From Planctomicrobium piriforme (lineage in GTDB: Bacteria > Planctomycetota > Planctomycetia > Pirellulales > UBA1268): 61,940 nt of DNA. The position numbers and the translations under genes are program-made. The DNA lies in assembly GCA_945861585.1 (NCBI GenBank), contig CAMAVC010000008.1, forward strand, positions 1 to 61,940. The letters run 5' to 3'. Shown piece after piece: positions 1 through 8,086 of the stretch. The notes under the pieces are model-generated. The model worked only from the letters and a program-made list of their open reading frames with translations, was not told the DNA's origin and made no database searches. Each line of letters begins with the position of its first letter. Within the stretch, counting starts at the first letter, position 1.

Positions 1-29
1 GGTGCCCCGCCATCGCCCGCGCTGTGCGG

Positions 30-818
30 TCATGATGCCTGTGACACGGGCCGCCAGCAGGGCGGGAGCAGAAGCTCCGGTTTGTCTGGCAGGCACGGGG
101 CGTCGAGTGGATGGGGAATCATGAGCATCGGCCCGCCCGGCCTCACGCGGTCGCGCACCAGGAATGTGAACTCCATGACCCGCGGGATCTCGAGTGTGCC
201 GCGGCGTTGCGCCGGCGAGTGGTTGTTCGGGTGGAGATGACAGACGACGAAATCGGTCAGCAGCTTGTTGAAAATCGCACTCATCACCGTGCAGCCGAAC
301 GCGGTGAACAACCACTCGAGTGAATGAAACTCGATCACCATGATCCGAAACCGCCGCAGCACCGTCGCGGGCGTGTCGATGAGCACGGCATATTCAGACC
401 CCTCGATATCCATCTGCAGGAGCAGGTCGCCCGGCATGCCGTCCAGACGATGCCGCGCCACCCAGTCTTCGAGCCGCATGCGATCGCGGCCGCTGCTGCT
501 GCCGAGGAAGAGTTTTTCAAAGGAGTGGAACACCGCCCCGGGCGGCGGCCCGTCCACGGAGCCGTCGGCCAGGGCGGAGGGGATGCCGCTCCGACGAAAG
601 AGATCGGTCTCGAAGTCGGCGTTGGTCGAGACGCCGGGCGAGAAGCACATCGCGATCCCGCCGAGGTCGTCGGGGATCAGGTAGCCGCCGTCATGGGCGG
701 ATCCCACGCGAATCAACTGGTGGCCGCAGGGCACGGGATGCAGTCGTGCAATCAGGGCGGCCAGCGTCGCCAGCGTCGCGGCAGCGGCGATCACGGCGTT
801 GCGCGGTGGGCTGGTCAC
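30..818 (-). CDS. FkbM-family methyltransferase
   Basis: 262 residues. FkbM-type SAM-dependent methyltransferases usually O-methylate sugars or secondary metabolites. A hydrophobic N-terminus (about residues 8-24) could be a membrane anchor. The SAM-fold part includes VGSAHDGGYLIPDD (about 37-51), LLLQMDIEGSEYAVL (about 132-146, typical FkbM acidic motif) and a late HLHPNN segment. The start is GTG, and it overlaps the stop of the upstream oxidoreductase by 4 nt (GTGA), which implies translational coupling. The family is clear from motifs; the substrate is unknown. Confidence 0.75.
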   Translation of the reverse strand: MTSPPRNAVIAAAATLATLAALIARLHPVPCGHQLIRVGSAHDGGYLIPDDLGGIAMCFSPGVSTNADFETDLFRRSGIPSALADGSVDGPPPGAVFHSFEKLFLGSSSGRDRMRLEDWVARHRLDGMPGDLLLQMDIEGSEYAVLIDTPATVLRRFRIMVIEFHSLEWLFTAFGCTVMSAIFNKLLTDFVVCHLHPNNHSPAQRRGTLEIPRVMEFTFLVRDRVRPGGPMLMIPHPLDAPCLPDKPELLLPPCWRPVSQAS

Positions 819-2263
819 GACAAGGCGGCCTTGATTTGCTTCATGGTGGCGGCCTCGGGTGCGAGGCCCTTGTAAAAGGCGTCGAGTGGGTAGCAGCCGC
901 TGCGGAGGCCATTGCGCGGCGCCGTGGTGCAGTCGCTGAAGGTCCGGCAGACGAGGCCGCGCTTCGGCGCAGTTCCCGAGAGCGTATCGGCGGGCAGATC
1001 AGGATAGGAAAGCACCATCCGGCCGAGCCCCACGACGTCGATCCAGCCTGCGCGCACCACGGCTTGTGCGGCGTGGACGGCATAGTCTTGGAGATACGTA
1101 TAGCCCGATCCGACGAGCACGATGCCCGGCACGGCGGCCTTGGCCTGCCGACACGCGTCGATCTGTCGCCACACGCCGACGAGCGGGTCTTCCGGCGGCG
1201 GGTAGCCGTCGGAGGGCGGAAATGCCGCCGGCCGCTGGAGATGGGGGACGGTGTAGGGGCTGCCGGCGGAGAGGTTCACCGTCGGCACGCCGGCGTCACG
1301 GAGAATCTCGAGCAGCCGAATCGGTTCGTGCAGGTCGATGCGGAGCGGGTCAAGTTCATCCACACCGAAGCCACAGTCGTAAGGCAGGCAGTCGGCGAAC
1401 GGAAATGGTTCGCCATGGTCGCCTACCTTGTGCCAGGGCACCGTATCAAACAGCGAGAGCCGCACGCCGATGATCAGCCCCGGGCACTCCGCCTGAATCC
1501 GGCTCACGATCGTGCGCAGCACCCTTGTGCGGCCGTCGAAGTCCCCGCCGAACCTTCCCGGCCGACGTCGAGCCGACAGAAATTCGTGGAGCAGGTAGCC
1601 GTGGCAGGCCTTGATGTCGACCATCCGAAAGCCTGCGGATGCGGCCATCCGGGCCGCCGCCACATAGGCATCGATGAGCCGCTCAACGTCGTCGTCGGTG
1701 AGCACGCATGCCGTGTCGGCGGGATCGACTCCATGGCGGGCGTCGAGCAGCGGGTGGTGGTAGGCGATGCGGGGCTGACGGCCGGCGACCGTCGGCTTCG
1801 AAAACCTGCCCGAGTGAGTCAGTTGGAGCGCGACGAGCAGATCGTCGACCGTGCCGAAGCGAGCCTGGTGGGCGTCGTGCACCTCCTCGTGGAGCACCCG
1901 GAACCCGGCGACGTCGCAGGCCGGAGCGAGGAGTTGGTTGGGGTTTGCGCGACCTTCGGGAAGCACGCTCACCGCCTCGCCGCCCCAGATGAGTTTCGCG
2001 CCGCTCTCGCCAAACCGCTGCCAGCGACGCAGCAGCGTCTCGGTGGGCTGGCCATCGAGCGTGGCATCCCAGCCCTCCATCGGGTGGATGCACCAGCGGT
2101 TGCCCACCGTGAAGCCGCCGATCGCGATCGGGGACGCGAGTGGTGAGCCGCCCGCTGCGGAAAGCATCTCGTCGTCGAGCGGAATCGGCGCGGCGAGCGA
2201 TGCGAGATGGGCCCGCAGATCTGCGGCAGTACGGAATCGGGCAACGCGTGGAAACGTAGACAT
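815..2263 (-). CDS. NADH:flavin oxidoreductase (old yellow enzyme family)
   Basis: 482 residues from the ATG that begins MSTFPRVARF. OYE-family enzymes are FMN-dependent TIM barrels that reduce enones or related substrates. Family features visible here are a GNRWCIHPMEGWDA segment near the N-terminus, LQLTHSGRFSKP, the HGYLLHEFLS active-site/FMN segment, and late VVGLGRMVLSYPDLP. The reading frame stays open further upstream, but that extension is low-complexity and lies under the divergent lyase gene, so the internal ATG is preferred. It is divergent from the DHDPS-like gene across about 31 bp and coupled to the FkbM gene downstream. Confidence 0.85.
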   Translation of the reverse strand: MSTFPRVARFRTAADLRAHLASLAAPIPLDDEMLSAAGGSPLASPIAIGGFTVGNRWCIHPMEGWDATLDGQPTETLLRRWQRFGESGAKLIWGGEAVSVLPEGRANPNQLLAPACDVAGFRVLHEEVHDAHQARFGTVDDLLVALQLTHSGRFSKPTVAGRQPRIAYHHPLLDARHGVDPADTACVLTDDDVERLIDAYVAAARMAASAGFRMVDIKACHGYLLHEFLSARRRPGRFGGDFDGRTRVLRTIVSRIQAECPGLIIGVRLSLFDTVPWHKVGDHGEPFPFADCLPYDCGFGVDELDPLRIDLHEPIRLLEILRDAGVPTVNLSAGSPYTVPHLQRPAAFPPSDGYPPPEDPLVGVWRQIDACRQAKAAVPGIVLVGSGYTYLQDYAVHAAQAVVRAGWIDVVGLGRMVLSYPDLPADTLSGTAPKRGLVCRTFSDCTTAPRNGLRSGCYPLDAFYKGLAPEAATMKQIKAALS

Positions 2264-2294
2264 GGTTGTGGTCTCGGGACGATACTCTAGCCCA

Positions 2295-3260
2295 ATGGTC
2301 AAAAACGATCCTGCAGCGCTCGTTCGCCCGCGCCGCGTGATTCGCGGCATGTCGGCGATTCTGCTCCCCTTCACTCCGGATCGCCGCATCGACTGGGATG
2401 CCTTCGCGGCCCACGTCGCCCGGACGGCTGCGGCGGGCATCGCTCCGGCGGTCAACATGGACACGGGGTACGTGCAACTGATCGACGAGGATACCCGTCG
2501 GCAGGCGCTCGCGATCGCCCGGGACACGCTCGGGCCGCACGGGGAAATGGTGGCCGGGGCTTTCGTCGTGGACGCACCGGCCGCGGCATTCGACGAGGCG
2601 GGGTATGGCCGGCAGTTCGACATGCTCACGGCCGTCGGGGCGATCCCCGTCATTTTTCCGTCGCATGGACTCACGGCCGGCACCGATGCCGACTTCGTGG
2701 CCCGCATCGAGAGGCTGGGCACGCGCGCGGAGCGGTTCATCGGCTTCGAGCTCGGCTCGGCCTTCGTGCCGTATGGCCGCGTGCTCGGGCTCGACGCCTA
2801 TGAAGCCATGATCCAGATTCCCACCTGCATCGGGGCCAAACACTCGTCGCTCTCGCGGCGGCTGGAGTGGGACCGGCTCGCGGTGCGCAATCGTGTGCGG
2901 CCGGAGTTCCACGTGTTCACCGGCAACGACCTCGCGATCGACATGGTGCGGTACGGCAGCGACTGGCTGCTCGGCCTCTCAACGGCCTTCCCCGAGGCGT
3001 TCGCCCAGCGTGACCGCTGGTGGGCCGCCGGCGACTCTCGCTTCGACGAGCTCGACGACGCCCTGCAGGCGCTCGGGGACTTCGCCTTCCGCCCGCCAGT
3101 GCCTGCCTACAAGCATTCGATGGCTCAGGCCCTCCACCTCAGGGGATTGCTCGCCAGCGATGAGCCGCATCCCGACAGCCCCCGCCGGCCTGCCTCCGAT
3201 CGTGAGATCATCGCCACGATCCTCGACCGCATCGAGATGGCGATGGCTGCGTCCTCGTAG
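2295..3260 (+). CDS. dihydrodipicolinate synthase/N-acetylneuraminate lyase family protein
   Basis: 321 residues, start at ATG (MVKNDPAALV). This is a class I aldolase TIM barrel: ILLPFTPDRRIDWDAF near the N-terminus, and the candidate Schiff-base lysine K182 in CIGAKHSS. DHDPS-superfamily members condense or cleave pyruvate-type oxo acids. The canonical dapA features are not convincing enough to call dapA. The divergent neighbour is an OYE oxidoreductase across a very short spacer, so the two promoters must be compact or overlapping, and the pair may act on one carbon source (inference). Confidence 0.75.
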   Translation: MVKNDPAALVRPRRVIRGMSAILLPFTPDRRIDWDAFAAHVARTAAAGIAPAVNMDTGYVQLIDEDTRRQALAIARDTLGPHGEMVAGAFVVDAPAAAFDEAGYGRQFDMLTAVGAIPVIFPSHGLTAGTDADFVARIERLGTRAERFIGFELGSAFVPYGRVLGLDAYEAMIQIPTCIGAKHSSLSRRLEWDRLAVRNRVRPEFHVFTGNDLAIDMVRYGSDWLLGLSTAFPEAFAQRDRWWAAGDSRFDELDDALQALGDFAFRPPVPAYKHSMAQALHLRGLLASDEPHPDSPRRPASDREIIATILDRIEMAMAASS

Positions 3261-3278
3261 GGACGGGGCTCCGAACTG

Positions 3279-4010
3279 TCATGCCTTCCCATGCGGCTGG
3301 GGAAGCTTCACGCCCATGCCGCGCAACTGCTTCTCCGCCTGCGCGGCCCAGCCCCGATTGGCGGCGGGGCTCGCCGGGCTGGGGTGGAGGATGGTGCCGA
3401 TTGGCGGGGCTTTGTGCCCGAGTGCCTCGCGGGCCCGCGCCGCAGCGAACGCGCCGACTCCGATCACCCGCTTGGGCTCACACCAGGCCACGAGCCTCCG
3501 CAGTGCTTCGTCGCAGGCCTCAAAGAGCGGGGCCGATTCGCGACTCGGCAGCTTGTCGGGCGTGCGGTTGAGGCCCGATTGCTCCATGAACACGAGCGGG
3601 CAGTAGTTCGCCACGAGAAACGCGCGGCTGAAGCGGCGGGGTGTGCGGTAGCGCTCGCGTGCCCAGCCCCACAACCGCCTGCCGCTCACCTCGCTCCGCA
3701 CACACGCAAAGCCCTCCACCGGTCGCTTGGGATGGACGACGGCCGGCTGATCCACTCGTTCGTCGATGCCGAGAAAATCGCGCACGAGGCTCACCTCACC
3801 GAACGGCACGCCCGTCTGAGCCATGCCCCACGGCCCGGGGTTCATCCCGAGGAGAAGCGCGTCGACACCCTGCGCGGCATAGCGATCCAGATACGCTTCA
3901 TGCGGCCGGCGGGCGTAGACCAGCGGGTTGTAGACGCACGCGGTCGGCCGCCCGAACCGCAGTCCTGCCACCTCCCGAGCCAGCCAGCGTGAAATCGCGA
4001 TCGGATGCAT
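3279..4010 (-). CDS. SMUG1-type uracil-DNA glycosylase
   Basis: 243 residues from ATG MHPIAISRWL. It excises uracil or damaged pyrimidines from DNA at the start of base-excision repair. Signature motif 1 is GMNPGPWGMAQTGVPFGE (about residues 55-72). Motif 2 is HPSPASPAANRGW (209-221), with H209 in the DNA-intercalating/catalytic loop. Both are diagnostic of the SMUG1 branch rather than UDG family 1. It is convergent with the DHDPS-family gene (18 bp between stops) and divergent from the EEP-family gene. Confidence 0.88.
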   Translation of the reverse strand: MHPIAISRWLAREVAGLRFGRPTACVYNPLVYARRPHEAYLDRYAAQGVDALLLGMNPGPWGMAQTGVPFGEVSLVRDFLGIDERVDQPAVVHPKRPVEGFACVRSEVSGRRLWGWARERYRTPRRFSRAFLVANYCPLVFMEQSGLNRTPDKLPSRESAPLFEACDEALRRLVAWCEPKRVIGVGAFAAARAREALGHKAPPIGTILHPSPASPAANRGWAAQAEKQLRGMGVKLPQPHGKA

Positions 4011-4067
4011 CGTGTGCCAAGTCGCTGAGCGAGTACAGGCGGAAAGCCTACGGTAGACTTGGAAACG

Positions 4068-4790
4068 ATGCGACTGCTCAGCTGGAACATCCACAAAGGC
4101 ATCGGTGGCCAGGATCGCCGCTATGCGCTCGAGCGGATCATCGACTGCGTCGAGGCCGAAAACCCCGACCTCGTCTGCCTCCAGGAGGTCGATCGGCTCG
4201 TCCGCCGCAGCCGGTTCGACGACCAGCCACGGCTGCTGGCCCACGCGCTCCGCTTCCATTCGGTGTTTCAGCAGAACGTGCCCGTCGGCGGCGGCTCCTA
4301 TGGCAATCTCGTGCTCTCGCGGTGGCCGGTGGCGAGCCGGCATCGGATCGGCTTGCGCCAGGGCGCACGTAAGCCGCGCGGCGCACAGCTGCTCGTCGTC
4401 GATTCGCCGGAGGGTGAGCTGCATCTCGTGCATACGCATCTCGGGCTCGCCGAGCGCGAGCGCCGCTGGCAGGTGGAGCGACTCCTCGGCCACATGCTCT
4501 TCCGCTCAGCCGATCGGCATCCCACGCTCATGGTGGGTGACTTCAACGACTGGCGCAACGCGCTCGCGCCTGCCCTCGCCGCCGGCGGCTTCCGTCAGGT
4601 GACGAGCCCCGTGGGGCGGTTTCGCACGTTTCCGGCATGGCTGGCGATCGGAGCCCTCGACAAGGTGTTCGCCCGCGGCCCGATCGACGTGCGGCAGGCG
4701 CGCGTGGTGCGCACGAGCCTGGCGAAGGTGGCGAGCGACCACCTGCCGCTGGTCGTCGATTTTCACCTCACGAGGAAGCCCGAGGCGTAA
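4068..4790 (+). CDS. endonuclease/exonuclease/phosphatase (EEP) family hydrolase
   Basis: 240 residues from ATG MRLLSWNIHKGIGG; a TTG three codons upstream is also in frame. EEP-fold hydrolases are metal-dependent phosphodiesterases or phosphatases acting on nucleic acids or lipids. Motifs in order: LLSWNIHKG (metal site), LQEVD, GNLVLSR, the histidine in HTHLGL, VGDFNDW, and SDHLPLVVDF at the C-terminus. No signal peptide or membrane segment is seen. The stop codon lies inside the left arm of a long palindrome. The substrate cannot be assigned. Confidence 0.8.
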   Translation: MRLLSWNIHKGIGGQDRRYALERIIDCVEAENPDLVCLQEVDRLVRRSRFDDQPRLLAHALRFHSVFQQNVPVGGGSYGNLVLSRWPVASRHRIGLRQGARKPRGAQLLVVDSPEGELHLVHTHLGLAERERRWQVERLLGHMLFRSADRHPTLMVGDFNDWRNALAPALAAGGFRQVTSPVGRFRTFPAWLAIGALDKVFARGPIDVRQARVVRTSLAKVASDHLPLVVDFHLTRKPEA

Positions 4791-4843
4791 GCCGAGAGGA
4801 TGCGGGCGGCTGCCCTCCCTTCGGCTCACGCCTCGGGCTTCCT
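4773..4843. repeat. REP-like intergenic palindrome, copy 1 (possible bidirectional terminator)
   Basis: The left arm begins GGAAGCCCGAGGCGTAAGCC; the right arm ends GGCTCACGCCTCGGGCTTCC. The two can form a stem of more than 20 bp with small mismatches. It sits between two convergent genes and contains the EEP stop codon. A near-identical element is at 20514-20595, so it is a dispersed repeat and not only a local terminator. Confidence 0.7.
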
Positions 4844-4846
4844 GCG

Positions 4847-6145
4847 TCATCTTCCCGCAAGCGACTCGGCGGCCGCGGCGATCGTGGCTTCGATGTCGGC
4901 GTCGGTGTGGGCGGCCGAGAAAAAGAGCGCCTCGTATTGGCTGCACGGCAGGTAGATGCCGCGGTCGATCATCTTCCAAAAGAAATCGGCATAGCGAGCC
5001 GTGTCGGACAGGCTCGCCGTCTTCCATCCGGTGACGGGGATGACCTCCGGGCCCTTCTGGAAGAACATCGTCATCATGCTGCCGACGCGGGCGACCCACG
5101 CGGGCACGCCGGCGCGGGCCGCTGCCTCGCGAAACCCCTCTTCGAGCCGGGCACCGTGCCGCTCGAGCCGCTCGTAGGGCGGATTGTCGCGGAGTTCTTC
5201 GAGCGTGGCGGTGCCGGCGGCCACGGCGAGCGGGTTGCCGGAGAGCGTGCCCGCCTGAAACACCTTGCCGGCCGGGAGCACGTGATCCATCACGTCGCGG
5301 CGGCCGCCGTAGGCCCCGAGCGGCAGCCCGCCGCCCACGATCTTGCCGAGCGTGGTGAGGTCGGGCGTGACGCCCAGAATCTGCTGGGCGCCGCCGAGCG
5401 ACAGACGGAAGCCCGTCATCACTTCGTCGAACACGAGCAGCGATCCGTGGGCGAGCGTCAGTTTGCGGGCCGCGGCGAGAAACTCCCGCGACGGCGTCAC
5501 GAGCCCCATGTTGCCCACCACCGGCTCCATGAGGAGGGCCGCGATATCGAGACCGCGGGTCTTGAAGAGGGCCTCGAGCCCCTCGACGTCGTTGTATTCA
5601 AGCACGATCGTGTCGGCGGCCGTGCCGGCGGTGATACCGGGTGAATTGGGCACGCCGAGCGTGGCGGCCGACGAGCCCGCCGCCACGAGCAGGCTATCCA
5701 CGTGGCCGTGGTAGTTGCCGGCGAACTTGACGATCTTGTCGCGACCCGTGAAGCCGCGGGCGAGCCGCACCGCGCTCATCGCCGCCTCAGTGCCGCTGCT
5801 CACCATCCGGACCTTCTCGATGCTGGGCACGGCCGCGATGATCAGCTCGGCGAGATGGCTTTCGGCCTCCGTGGGAGCCCCGTAGCTCGTGCCCTTGCCG
5901 AGCATCTCCGCGATCGCTGCGACCACGCGCGGATGGCGGTGGCCGAGGATCATCGGGCCCCACGAGCCGATGTAGTCGAGATACACATGGCCGTCGATGT
6001 CGGTGAGCCGCTGGCCGAGTGCACTTTCGAAAAAGATCGGTTCGCCGCCGACGCCGCCGAAGGCCCGGGCGGGCGAGTTCACGCCGCCGGGAATGAGCTC
6101 TTTGGCGCGGGCGAAGGCGGTATGGCTGCGATCGCGGCTTGACAT
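4847..6145 (-). CDS. hemL: glutamate-1-semialdehyde 2,1-aminomutase
   Basis: 432 residues, the usual length. This PLP enzyme converts glutamate-1-semialdehyde to 5-aminolevulinate in the C5 heme pathway in the cytosol. Signatures are PGGVNSPARAFGGVGGEPIFF, LDYIGSWGPMILGHRHP, SSGTEAAMSAVRLARGFTGRDKI, and the PLP-lysine segment TTLGKIVGGGLP with K268. It starts at ATG MSSRDRSH. It lies on the same strand as, and just downstream of, the Ser/Thr kinase gene, with a palindrome between them. Confidence 0.95.
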   Translation of the reverse strand: MSSRDRSHTAFARAKELIPGGVNSPARAFGGVGGEPIFFESALGQRLTDIDGHVYLDYIGSWGPMILGHRHPRVVAAIAEMLGKGTSYGAPTEAESHLAELIIAAVPSIEKVRMVSSGTEAAMSAVRLARGFTGRDKIVKFAGNYHGHVDSLLVAAGSSAATLGVPNSPGITAGTAADTIVLEYNDVEGLEALFKTRGLDIAALLMEPVVGNMGLVTPSREFLAAARKLTLAHGSLLVFDEVMTGFRLSLGGAQQILGVTPDLTTLGKIVGGGLPLGAYGGRRDVMDHVLPAGKVFQAGTLSGNPLAVAAGTATLEELRDNPPYERLERHGARLEEGFREAAARAGVPAWVARVGSMMTMFFQKGPEVIPVTGWKTASLSDTARYADFFWKMIDRGIYLPCSQYEALFFSAAHTDADIEATIAAAAESLAGR

Positions 6146-6171
6146 GGTGGCGCTGATTCCAAAAACGAGGA

Positions 6172-6192
6172 GACAGACTGAAGCCTGTCCTA
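6172..6192 (-). repeat. small palindrome abutting a TAG stop codon (copy A)
   Basis: On the minus strand the kinase stop TAG is followed directly by GACAGGCTTCAGTCTGTC, a 7-bp stem with one mismatch and a short loop, and then by a T-rich run (CTCCTCGTTTTTGG). This could be an intrinsic terminator. The same stop-plus-palindrome arrangement recurs at 12693-12713. Confidence 0.6.
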
Positions 6193-8064
6193 CTGGGCGA
6201 GGAGCTCTTTCGCTTCGGCGACGGCGGCCGCTGCGTGGGGCCGCGTACTGTAGAGATCGACGATGCTTTCGAGGAGTGCGCGGCGGCGGGCCACGAGCGT
6301 TTCCTGCTGGCCGCCCACGGTCTTGGCGGCCTCGGAAGCGAGCGCGGCTGCCTGGCGAAAAAGCTCGGCAATCTTTCGGGCGTCCTCGGTCTGCTCACGA
6401 GCCGCCAGGGGCCCGAGGCGGTCGATCTGCCGGCGGGCGAGATCAAGCCAGAGCGTCGGGTCGTCGGCGGGCCGCGCGGTGGGCATCGGTTTGCCCGCCG
6501 TCGCGTGATGCACTGCGATCAACGCCTCGAGGGCGTCGCGGCAGGCCGATGGGCTGTCGGGCTCGCGTTCCATTGCGGCGCGGTAGTCCCGCTCGAGCGG
6601 AGACGGTGTCTTGCCGCCGAGCGGGCGCCGTCGAGATCGTTTCTCGAGAGCATCCAGGGCGAGCGATCGAGCCAGGGTGCGCACCTGCCCGGCGCGGGGG
6701 TCGTCGGGAAAGCGGTCGATGAACCGCTCGATGTCCGGAAGCGCGTCGCGGAGGTCACCGCCGGCCGCCGCCGCCGTCTGGGCGGCCTCGATGCGGGCGA
6801 ACAGTTCGTCCACGGTCGGTGGCTTCAAGAGCAGATAGCCGCCCGTCGCCAGAAGCGCGAGCGTGATCAGGGCCGCGATAGCCTGCCACCGCTGTTCGGC
6901 GGCGCGGCTGCGGGCCGCCTGTTCGCTCGCCGCCCGGTCGAGCTCGGCGACCGTCGTGAAGCGGCTGCGTGGGGCCCGCTCGACGACGGTGGCCGCCGCA
7001 CGGCTGCCCCCCGCGCCTGTGATGGCGTCGGCATCGATCGGTTTTGTGGTGTTGCCGGCGATCGCGCCCGTGGCGGCATGCGTGCGGTCGTCGGCGGCGT
7101 CGCCCTTCACCACCAGATCAGCGCGGGCGGTACCGGCGCTCGTCGGAGCGAACAGGTCCACCCGTCGGCCGGGCACGGGCGTCGGCAGAGGCAGCTCCGT
7201 GAGCGGTCCCGGGCTGGGCTCATGGTCGGTCGGATGAAGCGTCTCGATCGCGGTGAGCAGACGGCCGAGGGCCAAGGCGTTGGGGGGCCGGCCCGCCGGG
7301 TCCTTGGAGAGCAGCCTGTCGATGAGCAGATCGACTTCCGCGGGCACATCAGCCGCGAGCGTCGACACTCGCGGCGCGGGCTCCACCTGCTGCTTGCGGA
7401 TCACTTCCGCCGCTTGGCCGCCGCTGAACGGCGGGCGGCCGGCCAGCATCGCGAACATCACGAGCCCGAGTGCATAGAGATCGACGCGATGATCGACCGG
7501 TCCTCCGGCCGCCTGCTCCGGTGCCATGTATTCGGCCGTGCCCACGACGTTGCCATGGGCCGTGTGGGCCGCACCCCCGAAGAGCTTCGCGATCCCGAAG
7601 TCGGCGAGCTTCACCCGGGCACCGAGGTCAGCGTCGGCTCCATCGGCCACGAGCAGGTTCGCCGGCTTGAGATCCCGGTGCACGACGCCATGATCATGAG
7701 CCACCTTGAGGGCGCGAGTGACGGCGAGCGCAACGCTCACGGTCTCACGCCACGTAAACCGGCGGCCCGCCCGCAGCAGCTGATCGAGGCTCTGCCCGGG
7801 CACGAGTTCCATCGCAAAATACGGCTGATCGTCTTCCTCGCCAAACGCGAGCAACTGCACGATGGCGGGATGCCGCAGGCTCTTCAGCGTTTCAATCTCG
7901 GCGTCGAACCGCTTTCGAAGCCCGGCGTCGTCGGCCAGGTGGGCGGCGAGCACTTTCACCGCCACGTGCTGGCCCGCGGGGTCTGTCGCCTCGAAGACCG
8001 CGCCCATGCCGCCGCGGCCGAGCCGGTTGACGATCGTGTAGGGACCGAGCTGCGACGGTTGCAT
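6190..8064 (-). CDS. PknB-type serine/threonine protein kinase with C-terminal extracytoplasmic region
   Basis: 624 residues from ATG MQPSQLGPYT. Kinase domain about residues 9-275: glycine loop LGRGGMG (15-21), K37 in VAVKVL, HRDLKPAN with catalytic D131, DFG at 155-157, and APEQ in the activation segment. A disordered linker follows, then one membrane helix (about 393-413, AALITLALLATGGYLLL) and a roughly 200-residue charged C-terminal region with no recognised sensor repeat. The reading frame extends upstream, but kinase homology begins at this ATG. It is divergent from the MmgE/PrpD gene with only about 22 bp between starts. Confidence 0.9.
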   Translation of the reverse strand: MQPSQLGPYTIVNRLGRGGMGAVFEATDPAGQHVAVKVLAAHLADDAGLRKRFDAEIETLKSLRHPAIVQLLAFGEEDDQPYFAMELVPGQSLDQLLRAGRRFTWRETVSVALAVTRALKVAHDHGVVHRDLKPANLLVADGADADLGARVKLADFGIAKLFGGAAHTAHGNVVGTAEYMAPEQAAGGPVDHRVDLYALGLVMFAMLAGRPPFSGGQAAEVIRKQQVEPAPRVSTLAADVPAEVDLLIDRLLSKDPAGRPPNALALGRLLTAIETLHPTDHEPSPGPLTELPLPTPVPGRRVDLFAPTSAGTARADLVVKGDAADDRTHAATGAIAGNTTKPIDADAITGAGGSRAAATVVERAPRSRFTTVAELDRAASEQAARSRAAEQRWQAIAALITLALLATGGYLLLKPPTVDELFARIEAAQTAAAAGGDLRDALPDIERFIDRFPDDPRAGQVRTLARSLALDALEKRSRRRPLGGKTPSPLERDYRAAMEREPDSPSACRDALEALIAVHHATAGKPMPTARPADDPTLWLDLARRQIDRLGPLAAREQTEDARKIAELFRQAAALASEAAKTVGGQQETLVARRRALLESIVDLYSTRPHAAAAVAEAKELLAQ

Positions 8065-8086
8065 GCACGGAGTGTATCCTGCGGCC

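Noticed and set aside
746..2146. Long plus-strand open frame antisense to the OYE gene
   Set aside because: Typical high-GC shadow frame, Arg/Ala/His-rich with no motif; the same reasoning applies to the other long antisense frames in the window.
2264..2740. N-terminal extension of the OYE oxidoreductase to 641 residues
   Set aside because: It lies entirely under the DHDPS-family gene on the other strand and is low-complexity; homology begins at the ATG at 2263.
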